DNA from: Mycobacterium interjectum
Lineage (GTDB): Bacteria > Actinomycetota > Actinomycetes > Mycobacteriales > Mycobacteriaceae
Assembly: GCA_002102225.1 (NCBI GenBank)
Contig: LQPB01000092.1
Span: forward strand, 1 to 64,000
Length of the DNA: 64,000 nucleotides
Direction: 5' to 3'
Shown piece by piece: positions 33,577-41,747 of the stretch. The position numbers and the translations under genes were made by a program. Positions within the stretch are counted from its first letter, which is position 1, and every line of letters begins with the position of its first letter. The notes under the pieces are model-generated. The model was not told where the DNA came from. It did not search any database and saw only the letters and a list, made by a program, of their open reading frames with translations.

Positions 33577-34300
33577 ACCTCGATGGCGGCGACCCGCTTC
33601 GCCCGGCTTCGCCGCCCTCGCGATCGCCGCCGGCCGGCCCGAACCGGAAGATCAGCAGGCTGGCCGCGACGACCGCCGCGGTGACCGCGAACACCGGCGC
33701 GACGACGAACCGTGACATCGTCGCGCCGACCAGGGCGCCGGCGCACATCGTGAAAACGACGCTGAAGCGCAGCTTTTCGCGCGCGCCCGTCCCACCGGCG
33801 AGGTGGCTGTCCAGGCCGAGGCTGACGATCGTCGACGTCAGCACCGTGGTGGACAGCTCCTGGATGCCGAACTGGCGCGCGCTCGAGTGCTGCAGGCCGA
33901 ACGTCACCGCGAGCATGCCGATCATGATCAGCTTGGTGTCGTCGTGGTAGTGCAGCACCCCGCTACCGGCCAGGATCGACAACGTCACCAACAACACGAT
34001 CTCGGTTGCCAGCACGGTGATGATCCACGGCCGCACCCGCTCACCGAAATGCCGCGCCAACCGGCCGCTGACGATCGTGGTGCAGACGAAGGTCGGCAGG
34101 GCCACCACGACCGCCGTCAGGTCGATGTTGGTCCTGGGGGCCAGCCAGAAGCCGAGGAAGATCGCGTTGCCGGTCATGTTCGCCACGAAGACGTGGCCGA
34201 GCACCAGGATGCTGATCGCGTCGGCCAAGCCGGTGGCGAAGGTCAGCAACAGCAGCGCCGCGACGGTCGAGCGTTCGGAGACCGGCGACGCAACGGGCAT
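33569..34300 (-). CDS. DUF1275 (YoaK-like) membrane protein
   Basis: This 243-residue protein has about six membrane helices and the DUF1275 hallmarks, such as FATGLADAISILVLGHVFVANMTGN near the start. Its function is unknown. In M. tuberculosis, as I recall, lprO and the last mce1-associated gene are direct neighbours, so this gene is an extra here. It sits 22 bases beyond the end of the mce1 accessory genes on the same strand and could be read through from them. Confidence 0.82.
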   Translation of the reverse strand: MPVASPVSERSTVAALLLLTFATGLADAISILVLGHVFVANMTGNAIFLGFWLAPRTNIDLTAVVVALPTFVCTTIVSGRLARHFGERVRPWIITVLATEIVLLVTLSILAGSGVLHYHDDTKLIMIGMLAVTFGLQHSSARQFGIQELSTTVLTSTIVSLGLDSHLAGGTGAREKLRFSVVFTMCAGALVGATMSRFVVAPVFAVTAAVVAASLLIFRFGPAGGDREGGEAGRSGSPPSRSS

Positions 34301-34322
34301 GTGCGGGTTGGGATCCGGCCCG

Positions 34323-35036
34323 TCAGACCTGCGGGGTCAGGTCCAGTGAGGTGACCGTCGTCATCCTCGTCACCAGCCAGCGGCCGTTGGTGCGCTTCAT
34401 GAACAGCCGGTAGGACAGGTATTTCAGCGACGGGATGTTCTTGGTCAGCGGGCTGGTGGACGTGGTGTTGGTGTAGACGATGACGACGGCATTCGGGTCG
34501 TCCAGCGATTCGACCGCCGCGCCGACCACTTCGGTGCTGTTGCTCACCTTGGCCTGCTTGTTGGGGGCCACGATCGCGTCGACGAACTTGCGGTATTGGG
34601 CCCCGAAGTCGCCGCTGAGGTAGGCCGCCGCGCGGTCGGCGAGACCGTCCATGTTCTCCGGCGTGTACGTCCACAGCGTGGTGATCGCATTGGCCGCGGT
34701 GCGAGCCACCTTCAGCTTCGTCGCGGCGGTGGCGTGATCGGCAAGGTACGGCTGCACCATCGCGCCCGCGAACGCCGCGGAGCCGACGAACAGCAGCGCG
34801 GCCAGCGTCACCACGATGGCGAGCCGCTTGCCGGCCAGGATCTTGCGCCGCGGCCGCTTTTCTTTGGCATCCGTCGCCGCCTCTTCGCCGTCCGGTGTGG
34901 CAGCGCCGGCGACATCGGCGGATTCGATTGCGCCATCGGCACTTTCGCTGGCCTCCGCGGTGTCCTGGCCGGAAGATTCTTCGGTCTTTTCCGCGTCGGC
35001 GGTCAGGTCACCTGCAGCAGGTTGCTGATCTTCCAC
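34323..35036 (-). CDS. mam1D: Mce1-associated protein Mam1D (Rv0178-like)
   Basis: This 237-residue protein has an acidic Glu/Ala/Ser-rich cytoplasmic N-terminus (to about residue 65), one membrane helix (about 72-95), and an extracytoplasmic NTF2-like Mam domain ending SLDLTPQV. Mam proteins are reported to stabilise the Mce transporter. GTG 35036 lies inside the end of the upstream gene but follows GGAAGGGAATCA, a strong ribosome site; the overlap is 34 bases. It is the last gene of the mce1 operon proper. Confidence 0.8.
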   Translation of the reverse strand: MEDQQPAAGDLTADAEKTEESSGQDTAEASESADGAIESADVAGAATPDGEEAATDAKEKRPRRKILAGKRLAIVVTLAALLFVGSAAFAGAMVQPYLADHATAATKLKVARTAANAITTLWTYTPENMDGLADRAAAYLSGDFGAQYRKFVDAIVAPNKQAKVSNSTEVVGAAVESLDDPNAVVIVYTNTTSTSPLTKNIPSLKYLSYRLFMKRTNGRWLVTRMTTVTSLDLTPQV

Positions 35037-35557
35037 TGATTCCCTTCCTGCGTGACGGTTGCCGTCCAACGATTGGTGTTCTCGAACACCTGCTTTTCGT
35101 CCGGCGACTTGGAGGTCACGTCGGTGGCCACCATCACGGTGGCGCTGCCGTCGTCGTTCCACCGTTCCAGCCCGGAGCCCAGGACGGTGCCGGTGGCGGG
35201 TTCGGCCCGGGCGACCTGCAGCAGGATCTCGTTCGCCTTGTCGTGGTACTGCTTGGCGAAATCGCCTGTCGCCTGGGCCAATATTCGGTTTACATAGTCG
35301 TTGGCGTGATAGGGGTCGATGGAGGTGAACTGCGTCATGAAACCGCCCACGTAGCTGAGCACCTCGCGCTCCTTCGACGCGGCGCGCGTCCGACGTTCGT
35401 GAGAAATCAGCATCAGCGTGCATGCCGCGATCGACATGACCATCAGCACCGCGGCGCCCGCGACGGCGGCCGGCATCCACTGCGGTCGCGACGGCGGCAC
35501 CGGACGTGCCACGAGCAGCGGCTCCTCGCCGGGCCCAAACTTGCGGCGGGGGCTCAT
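35003..35557 (-). CDS. mam1C: Mce1-associated protein Mam1C (Rv0177-like)
   Basis: This 184-residue protein has one membrane helix at about residues 29-50 and an extracytoplasmic Mam domain (YVGGFMTQFTSIDPYHANDYV). The length equals Rv0177 as I recall it. ATG 35557 overlaps the stop of the RDD-domain gene (ATGA). It is part of the accessory tail of the mce1 operon. Confidence 0.82.
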   Translation of the reverse strand: MSPRRKFGPGEEPLLVARPVPPSRPQWMPAAVAGAAVLMVMSIAACTLMLISHERRTRAASKEREVLSYVGGFMTQFTSIDPYHANDYVNRILAQATGDFAKQYHDKANEILLQVARAEPATGTVLGSGLERWNDDGSATVMVATDVTSKSPDEKQVFENTNRWTATVTQEGNQWKISNLLQVT

Positions 35558-36543
35558 TTTCCGTTCCCCGGCGGTTTCGGTCTGGTCAGCACGGCGAGGT
35601 CGTCAACGCGCCAATGCGCGTCCGCGCCCTTGGCAAATTCCACCCGAACGCTCGCGCTGATGTAGCGCTCCTCGGGTCCCACGCCGCGCCGCCCCTGCAG
35701 GAACAGCAGCATCGTCGCGCGATCCGGCGTGACCGATTGCACCGACCAGTCGGTGGGCCAGTACTCGTTGATGACGGGATTGCCCTTCTGGACCACGTCC
35801 TGCTGCGCCGCCAGCTGGCTTCGGTACTTGTCGGTCGCCAGCGACCGGGCGCGAGCGAAGTCGTCGCGCAACGATTTCGGGTCGTATGTCAGCATCTGCG
35901 CGACCATCTTGGGCCCCTGCGCCTGGATCTCCGCCCTGCTTCGATCGCTCGCCCGATCGCGGGAGTAAACCACCAGGTAGCTCAGGGCGACCCCGGCGAG
36001 GCACACCGCCGTCGCGATCGGCACCGCCAGCGTGGTCCAGCGCCGCGACTTTCCCAGCGCCTCGTCGTCGGGTTCGACGCGGCGCACTTCGGTGCCCAGC
36101 AACATGTCGGCGAAGGTGCGGCGCCGCGAATCCCACAGCGGCCAAAGCCATCCCACCGCCGACGCGGTGTCGAGCAGGTGGGCCAGGTCGCGCAGCAGCA
36201 ACCCCCACGGCCCGATGGTCGTGCCGTCGCGGCGGACCACCGCGATTCCGAACAGGCCGCGTCCCAGGCTCCAGCCGGTAAGGGTTGGCAGCAGCAACCG
36301 GTCGGCCAACATCAGCAGGATGGCCAGGCCGACGACCGAGACAGACACCCACCACCAAACAGGGTGCGCGGCCACGGTCCAGGCGACCAACGCCATCGTC
36401 GTCGCGACGGCGGCACACGGCAGCACGTCGACGGCGAACGCGGCCGCTCGAATGTGCCAGGGGGCCAAGGCATCCCGCGGTGACTCCGGTACGGCCGCCG
36501 TGGTTTCAGTCCGAGCCTGAATCTCCTCGACCACCACCGTCAC
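35554..36543 (-). CDS. mam1B: Mce1-associated RDD-domain protein Mam1B (Rv0176-like)
   Basis: This 329-residue membrane protein has an N-terminal RDD domain of three to four helices (residues about 30-160, with GWSLGRGLFGIAVV), another helix near 185-205, and a C-terminal extracytoplasmic Mam-like domain (YISASVRVEFAKGADAHWRVDDLAVLTRP). This fusion of RDD and Mam parts is typical of the mce1 locus. GTG 36543 overlaps the upstream stop (GTGA). Confidence 0.82.
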   Translation of the reverse strand: MTVVVEEIQARTETTAAVPESPRDALAPWHIRAAAFAVDVLPCAAVATTMALVAWTVAAHPVWWWVSVSVVGLAILLMLADRLLLPTLTGWSLGRGLFGIAVVRRDGTTIGPWGLLLRDLAHLLDTASAVGWLWPLWDSRRRTFADMLLGTEVRRVEPDDEALGKSRRWTTLAVPIATAVCLAGVALSYLVVYSRDRASDRSRAEIQAQGPKMVAQMLTYDPKSLRDDFARARSLATDKYRSQLAAQQDVVQKGNPVINEYWPTDWSVQSVTPDRATMLLFLQGRRGVGPEERYISASVRVEFAKGADAHWRVDDLAVLTRPKPPGNGK

Positions 36544-37376
36544 TTCGTCACCTGGTCGAGCTTGGAAATCCGGTACTGCCCTTCGGCGAATGCCATCTTC
36601 ACCCGCAGGCGGTAGCCGGTTTCCTTTTGCGACTGGTCGCTTGACACCTTGACGCGCATCGCGACGAGCACGTCGACCGTGCCGTCGTCGTTGTTGCGCT
36701 CCACCGCCGCGCGCGCATCGGACACCTGAACATGGATGTTGGCCGCCTGGTAGGCCTGAACGATCATGTTGGTGTACAGCAGCGCCTGAGATCGGAACGC
36801 GTCGGTGCCGCACTCGATGATCTTCTGTTCGCTCTGGACCATCGCGTTGGTGTCGGGGGCCTGAGTCGCCGACACACAATCCACCGCCGCCTTCAGCGCC
36901 GCGGCGTCGTTGCGCGCGATCACTTGGCTTTGGTGGTGGTAGCGCAGGGCGAAGTAGCCACCCGCCCCGAGGCCACCCGCCAGCAGCACCAGCGCCGCGG
37001 CGATGCCGGAGAGCCACCCCCGGCCCAGTCGCGACGGCCGGCGCTCGGCACTCGCGGTCGCGCCGTCGTCCCGGTCCTCGGATTCCGGCGTCTCCGCCGC
37101 CGTGGTGTCCTCGGATGCCGGCGCCCCGTCGGCGGCCGCCTCCTCGGACTCCAGCGTCTGCTCGGTCCCGTCCTGCGCCGTCACCGCCGGGCTGGTCTGC
37201 GCGCCGTCCTCGGGTGCGTTCGAGTCCTCGGTCGTCGGCTGCGGGGTGGTCTCCTCGGCAGCAGCCGCCGGCTCCTGTTGGATCTTCGGACTGGACTTCT
37301 GGGAGTGCCTACGCAGTCGACGAAACCTCGGCATGGGTGGGGGGTTCAGCCGGCCGGTGCCAGCATCTCCTTCCAT
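36540..37376 (-). CDS. mam1A: Mce1-associated protein Mam1A (Rv0175-like)
   Basis: This 278-residue protein has a long acidic Glu/Ala/Thr-rich cytoplasmic N-terminus (to about residue 115), one membrane helix (about 122-145), and an extracytoplasmic Mam domain ending KLDQVTK. ATG 37376 follows AGGAG at about 8 bases and overlaps the mce1F end by 31 bases; an in-frame ATG at 37334 lacks a ribosome site. With the long N-terminus it is larger than Rv0175 as I recall it. Confidence 0.78.
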   Translation of the reverse strand: MEGDAGTGRLNPPPMPRFRRLRRHSQKSSPKIQQEPAAAAEETTPQPTTEDSNAPEDGAQTSPAVTAQDGTEQTLESEEAAADGAPASEDTTAAETPESEDRDDGATASAERRPSRLGRGWLSGIAAALVLLAGGLGAGGYFALRYHHQSQVIARNDAAALKAAVDCVSATQAPDTNAMVQSEQKIIECGTDAFRSQALLYTNMIVQAYQAANIHVQVSDARAAVERNNDDGTVDVLVAMRVKVSSDQSQKETGYRLRVKMAFAEGQYRISKLDQVTK

Positions 37377-38896
37377 CCGTCGTCTCCTGTTTTGGTCGAG
37401 TTCTCGACGGAGTATTTCACCCCGTCGGGCCCCACCAGTTCACCGCTCTGCGGACTGTAGATGGCGGCGGGGGGCCCGCTCGGAGTGTAGACACACGGAT
37501 TGGGCTGCTGGCCGTTGCACTGCACCGTGCCGCTCCCCGGCCGCGACAACGGGTCGCTGGTCGGCGGCGGCGTGCCCGGGACGCGGTCCGACGGGGCCGG
37601 GTTGAGGCCGTTGTTGATGGACGGTGCCGGAATCACCATGCCGGGCCGCACCGACTGATCGCAGCGCGCCGCGGGGGCGGGGCAGGTCAGGATCTGGTTC
37701 GGGTCCCCGTACCAGGGGTTGGTGCCCGCCGGTACGTACGGGTTGGGGTCGCGGCACTCCCGCGGCGTGGCCGCCCGCTTGCCGGGCGCGTCCGTGCACG
37801 GGATGTTGCGCGAGCCGCGCACGCTGTTCGCCGGGGTCTCCATCGGAATCTTGCAGTAGGTGCCCGACGGTAACGGCGCCAGGTTGGTGTCCGCCGGGGA
37901 CCGCCACTCCGCCGCCGGAATGAAGCCGGTCAGGCAGGGCGGGGGCTGGTTGATCGACAACGCCAGGTCGAGCGCGGCCTGGTTCGGGAACGGTGCGGCC
38001 ACCGTCTGCGCGATGGAGGCACCCTGCGGCAGGAAGACCAGCACCTGCTCAACACCGGTGTTGTAGCGCTTGAGCAGGTCGAACACGACCTCGAGGTTGG
38101 CCAGCGTCTGCGGCAGCGAGTCGCGGACGTCGTTGAACACCTCGTTGACCTGATCGGCCGTCGGCGCCGCTTGCCGTAGCACGCTGCGCACGTGGGTGTC
38201 CTCACGCGCGGCCTGCGCGGACAGGTTGTTCAGGTTGCGCGCCCAGCGCTCGATCGCGGCGTTGGAATTGACCTGGCTGTCCAGGATCGGCCCGGAATTC
38301 TGAATGATGTCGTTGACGTCGGTGATCTGGGTTTTGAAATCACCGACGATCGCCTGGGTGGAGTCGACCAGCCGCTGCAGGGCGGGCCCCAACCCGCCGA
38401 CGGACTGCGCCGTCTCGTCGAGCAGTTGACCGATCTTCTCCTTGGGCAGCACGGCAAGCCCGCGGTTGGCGGTATCCAGCGCCGGGCCGATCTCGGCGGG
38501 CACCGTGCCCTTGGTGATGGTCTGGCCGTCCGCGAAGTCCTTGCCCGGATGCCCGGTCGACACCAGGTCGAGGTACTGCTCGCCGACCGCCGACACCGAG
38601 TGCACGTTGGCCACCGCGTCGACCGGGATCTTGTAGCGGCTGTCGATGCTCATCGTCGCCTGCGCGCCCGTCTCGGTCGGCTCGACGTCGGTGACCTTGC
38701 CGATGGTGATGCCGCGATAGGTCACGTTCGCCGTCGGGTACAGCCCACCCGACGCGGGCAGGTCGGCCTTGAGCGTGTACCGGCCAATCCCCACCAGGCT
38801 TGGGATCTGCAGGTAGTACACGCCCAGCACCAAGATCGAGATCACGGTCAAGATCCCGAACGCGATCAGCTGGCGTCTGATGAAGGGAGTCAGCAA
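37346..38896 (-). CDS. mce1F: Mce1F
   Basis: This 516-residue Mce-family protein is one of six subunits that form the tunnel for lipids across the envelope. It has one membrane anchor at residues about 10-30, the MlaD/MCE domain (about 38-115, KADLPASGGLYPTANVTYRGITIGKV), a long helical region, and a Pro-rich tail with several Cys. The TTG start (38896) gives MLTPFIRRQL, the family start. It overlaps the mce1E stop by 7 bases. Confidence 0.93.
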   Translation of the reverse strand: MLTPFIRRQLIAFGILTVISILVLGVYYLQIPSLVGIGRYTLKADLPASGGLYPTANVTYRGITIGKVTDVEPTETGAQATMSIDSRYKIPVDAVANVHSVSAVGEQYLDLVSTGHPGKDFADGQTITKGTVPAEIGPALDTANRGLAVLPKEKIGQLLDETAQSVGGLGPALQRLVDSTQAIVGDFKTQITDVNDIIQNSGPILDSQVNSNAAIERWARNLNNLSAQAAREDTHVRSVLRQAAPTADQVNEVFNDVRDSLPQTLANLEVVFDLLKRYNTGVEQVLVFLPQGASIAQTVAAPFPNQAALDLALSINQPPPCLTGFIPAAEWRSPADTNLAPLPSGTYCKIPMETPANSVRGSRNIPCTDAPGKRAATPRECRDPNPYVPAGTNPWYGDPNQILTCPAPAARCDQSVRPGMVIPAPSINNGLNPAPSDRVPGTPPPTSDPLSRPGSGTVQCNGQQPNPCVYTPSGPPAAIYSPQSGELVGPDGVKYSVENSTKTGDDGWKEMLAPAG

Positions 38897-40131
38897 TTCC
38901 TATCCGCCCTTTCCACCAGGGGACCGCCGGGCGCGTCGTTCGGGTTCGGCGTGTAGCGGACGTCGGGGATCATCGTCTCCGGGTCGCGCCCGTACGACTG
39001 CTCGAGCGCGCGCAGGGCACCCGACAACCCGGTGCCGGTGAGGAACGCATTGTCGATCGAGCTGTAGGTGACGTCCAGGGTGATCGAAATGTTCTGGTAG
39101 TCGCCGCGCATGAGCTTCGGAATCGTGTCGATGTCGTAGGGCTGCGTCAGGATCAGCTTCAGCGCCCCGATCAGGTACGGCGACGCCCGGCCGAGTTCCT
39201 TGAGCGGGCATTGCAGCGCCTGCAGATCCTGGTGCAGCGGGCCGCGCGCCTCCGACAGGTACTGGTCGGCGGCCTGGCTCAACCGGCCGACGGAGTCGAC
39301 GGCGTTGATCAGCAGCTGCTTGGTGTCGGCGAAATGCTTGATCAGCGGCGGGAGGTCGGTCAGCGCCCGATCCAACACATCGGCCCGGCCACCCACGTAC
39401 GTCAGCAGTCGGTTGGTGGAGTCGATGGCGTGGGTGATGTCATCGCGCTGCTGGTTGAGCTGGTCGGTGAAGGTATCCAGCTTGCCCAGGAACGCCCGGA
39501 TCTGGTTGCCCCGCCCGTTGAAGATGTTGAAGACCTCGTTCTGCAGCACCTCCAGGTTCGGGATGCCGCCGCCGCGCAGGATCAGCGACAGGCTGGCCAG
39601 GGTCTGCTCGGTGGTGGGAAACGCCGACGAGTTCTTCAGGGGAATGGTGTCGCCATCCTTGAGCTGCCCCACCGGGTTGGGCGGCGCCGCCAGCTCCACG
39701 TGCTGCGAACCCAGCAGCGAGGTCTGGCCGATCTTGGCCGTCGCGTTCTTCGGCAGCTTGACGTTCTTGTCGATCCCCAGCTTCAGCGTCGCCACCCAGT
39801 TCTTCAGCTGGATGTCCTTGATGGAGCCCACGAACACGTCGGCGACCATCACCTTGCTGTTCCCGTTGATCGCGAGCGTGTCCGGCATCTGCACGTAGAT
39901 GGTCATCGCGCCCGAGCCGCTGCCCGGGCCGCCGGGAATCGCCACGTTGGAAATCCCTTTCCAACCGCACGAGCTCAGCACCAGCGCGGCCGCCCCCAAC
40001 ACCAGCCCCTGCCAGGCACGGTGCCGAACGATCCTCGTCGCGCCCCTCACTGGCCCATCGCTCGTCGCGCCCCTCACTGGCCCATTGTTCGGCTTGCTCC
40101 TCGCGCGTACCGCGCTCGTCGCGCCCCTCAC
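38890..40131 (-). CDS. mce1E: Mce1E lipoprotein (LprK)
   Basis: This Mce-family lipoprotein of the Mce1 importer has the lipobox LSSC (Cys55 from GTG 40131), an MCE domain (about residues 72-150) and a helical C-terminal region ending GGPLVERADRNC. GTG 40131 overlaps the mce1D stop (GTGA) and follows AGGGGG. However, the next in-frame GTGs at 40077 and 40050 arise from copies of the same short repeat. Starting at 40050 would give a signal peptide of normal length (Cys at 28), so the true start is uncertain. Confidence 0.9.
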   Translation of the reverse strand: MRGATSAVRARSKPNNGPVRGATSDGPVRGATRIVRHRAWQGLVLGAAALVLSSCGWKGISNVAIPGGPGSGSGAMTIYVQMPDTLAINGNSKVMVADVFVGSIKDIQLKNWVATLKLGIDKNVKLPKNATAKIGQTSLLGSQHVELAAPPNPVGQLKDGDTIPLKNSSAFPTTEQTLASLSLILRGGGIPNLEVLQNEVFNIFNGRGNQIRAFLGKLDTFTDQLNQQRDDITHAIDSTNRLLTYVGGRADVLDRALTDLPPLIKHFADTKQLLINAVDSVGRLSQAADQYLSEARGPLHQDLQALQCPLKELGRASPYLIGALKLILTQPYDIDTIPKLMRGDYQNISITLDVTYSSIDNAFLTGTGLSGALRALEQSYGRDPETMIPDVRYTPNPNDAPGGPLVERADRNC

Positions 40132-40137
40132 TGGCCA
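40034..40137. repeat. Three direct repeats at the mce1E start
   Basis: Near-identical units of 23-24 bases lie at 40034-40057, 40061-40084 and 40115-40137. Each carries, on the minus strand, GTGAGGGGCGCGACGAG, encoding VRGAT. The spacings (27 and 54 bases) keep all three in the mce1E frame, so each supplies a possible GTG start. The outermost copy also forms the mce1D stop. Confidence 0.88.
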
Positions 40138-41747
40138 CCCCCTAGGTCAGCCGCGGCGGGCGCCGCCGGCCCACCGGCGTTGGGCGCCGGAGCCGCTACG
40201 GGTGCGGGCGTCGGAGCGACCGGGCCGGGGAGCACCTCCGGCCCCGGCGGCGGCGGGGGTATCGGCACCTGCGGCGGGTTTTGACCGATCACCGGCGAGG
40301 GGCCCTCGTCGTAGGCGTTCGGCGGTCCGGGCGGGGTGCGGAGAGTCGACTGCACGGGCGGAATGTTGGGCCCGCCCATCAGTTCGGCAAGCGACTCGGG
40401 CGTCATCAGGCCTTGCGTGATCGGTCCCACCTGCTGCCCCTGCATGCCGGGGGCCACGATCCACCCGTGTTCGGTGTTGCGGTGCGACGTCGGCGTATCC
40501 GGTGACCAGATGCCCGGGACGGTGGTGTCCTTGTATCCGTCCGGTGGATGCAGGCGAGGCTCGGAGTAGGCGACCTCCTTGGGCAGCGTCTCGGCCGTGC
40601 TGGCTACGTTGAGGCCGAACGGCAAGTAGTTGAACTTGATCGCGTCGAGGATCGGCGCCAGGTATTGCGCGCACAGCTCAGCGGAGTCCTGGTAACCCAG
40701 CCGGCTGCCGGCCTGAATCGAGCTGCAGATGAACTGCATCGGGTTGGCGAAGTTGGTGATCGCCGGGACGGCCACCACCGACCCGTGCGTCGGGTGGTAG
40801 ATCTGGTTGATGTTCGCTGCGGCCGTCGGGAGGACGTGCAGGGCGGTCTCCAGACCGTTCAGCGGGTCCGGCTGAAGCAGCGCGTTCGTCGCCGTCGCCA
40901 GGTTGTTGACGTCGTGGGTCAACACCTCGCGGTTCTGGTCGAGCCAGGGCCGCACGGTCTTGAGCAGGCCGTCGAACTGCGTGATCGCGTCGGCCAGAGC
41001 GCCGTCGGAGCTGGCGAGCCGGCCGGTGACGTCGGCCAGGTTCTGGTTCAGCGCGACGAACTGCTGATCGTCGGCGTGCAGGGCGTTGACGAACAGCGCC
41101 AGGCTCCGCACCACCGCAAAGAAGTCGCCACGCCCCTCGTTGAGCGCGGTCAACGCCTGCGACAGGCTGTTCAGCGTGGTGTTGATCTGCTTGCCCTTGC
41201 CGGCCAAGCCGTTCGCGTAGGACTCGATGACCTCACCGAACGGGCCCTTGGGCTGCTCGGGCGTCGGACCCAGCTTTGAGATGATGTTGGTGATGCTGTT
41301 GCGCAGGGTGTCCCATTCCACCGGCACCTGTGTGCGCTCTTCCGGGATCACCGCGTCGTCGCCAAGCACGGGCCCGCCCTTGTAGGCCGGCTCCAGTTGG
41401 ATCGCACGCGAGGCCACCAGGGTGGGGTTGAGGATCACCGCCGACGCGTTGGCGGGCACCTTGTACTTGTTCTGGTAGTGGAAGGTGACCTTCATCTTGT
41501 CGCCGGCCGGCTCGATCTTGTCGATCGTGCCCACCCGCAGCCCCATGATCTGGACCTTGTCGCCCGGATACAGCGCGTTGGCCGCCGGGAAGTAGGCGAC
41601 GACGGTGTTGTTCGTCAGCTTCTGGTAGAGCCGCCAGCCGACGAACGCCAGCACCAGCGCCAGCACGATCACCAGCGAGCCGATGATCACCGACGTCCGG
41701 GACAGCTTCGGCAGCCGGATGTTGCGGACATCAAAGATGGTGCTCAA
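40128..41747 (-). CDS. mce1D: Mce1D
   Basis: This 539-residue Mce subunit has a membrane anchor at about residues 19-41, an MCE domain (about 48-125, YFPAANALYPGDKVQIMGLRVG), a helical region and a Pro-rich C-terminal tail (about 465-539). The TTG start at 41747 gives MSTIFDVRNIRLPKL, matching the M. tuberculosis protein. It overlaps the mce1C stop (TTGA). The last codons are formed by the repeat that also starts mce1E. Confidence 0.93.
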   Translation of the reverse strand: MSTIFDVRNIRLPKLSRTSVIIGSLVIVLALVLAFVGWRLYQKLTNNTVVAYFPAANALYPGDKVQIMGLRVGTIDKIEPAGDKMKVTFHYQNKYKVPANASAVILNPTLVASRAIQLEPAYKGGPVLGDDAVIPEERTQVPVEWDTLRNSITNIISKLGPTPEQPKGPFGEVIESYANGLAGKGKQINTTLNSLSQALTALNEGRGDFFAVVRSLALFVNALHADDQQFVALNQNLADVTGRLASSDGALADAITQFDGLLKTVRPWLDQNREVLTHDVNNLATATNALLQPDPLNGLETALHVLPTAAANINQIYHPTHGSVVAVPAITNFANPMQFICSSIQAGSRLGYQDSAELCAQYLAPILDAIKFNYLPFGLNVASTAETLPKEVAYSEPRLHPPDGYKDTTVPGIWSPDTPTSHRNTEHGWIVAPGMQGQQVGPITQGLMTPESLAELMGGPNIPPVQSTLRTPPGPPNAYDEGPSPVIGQNPPQVPIPPPPPGPEVLPGPVAPTPAPVAAPAPNAGGPAAPAAADLGGGQ

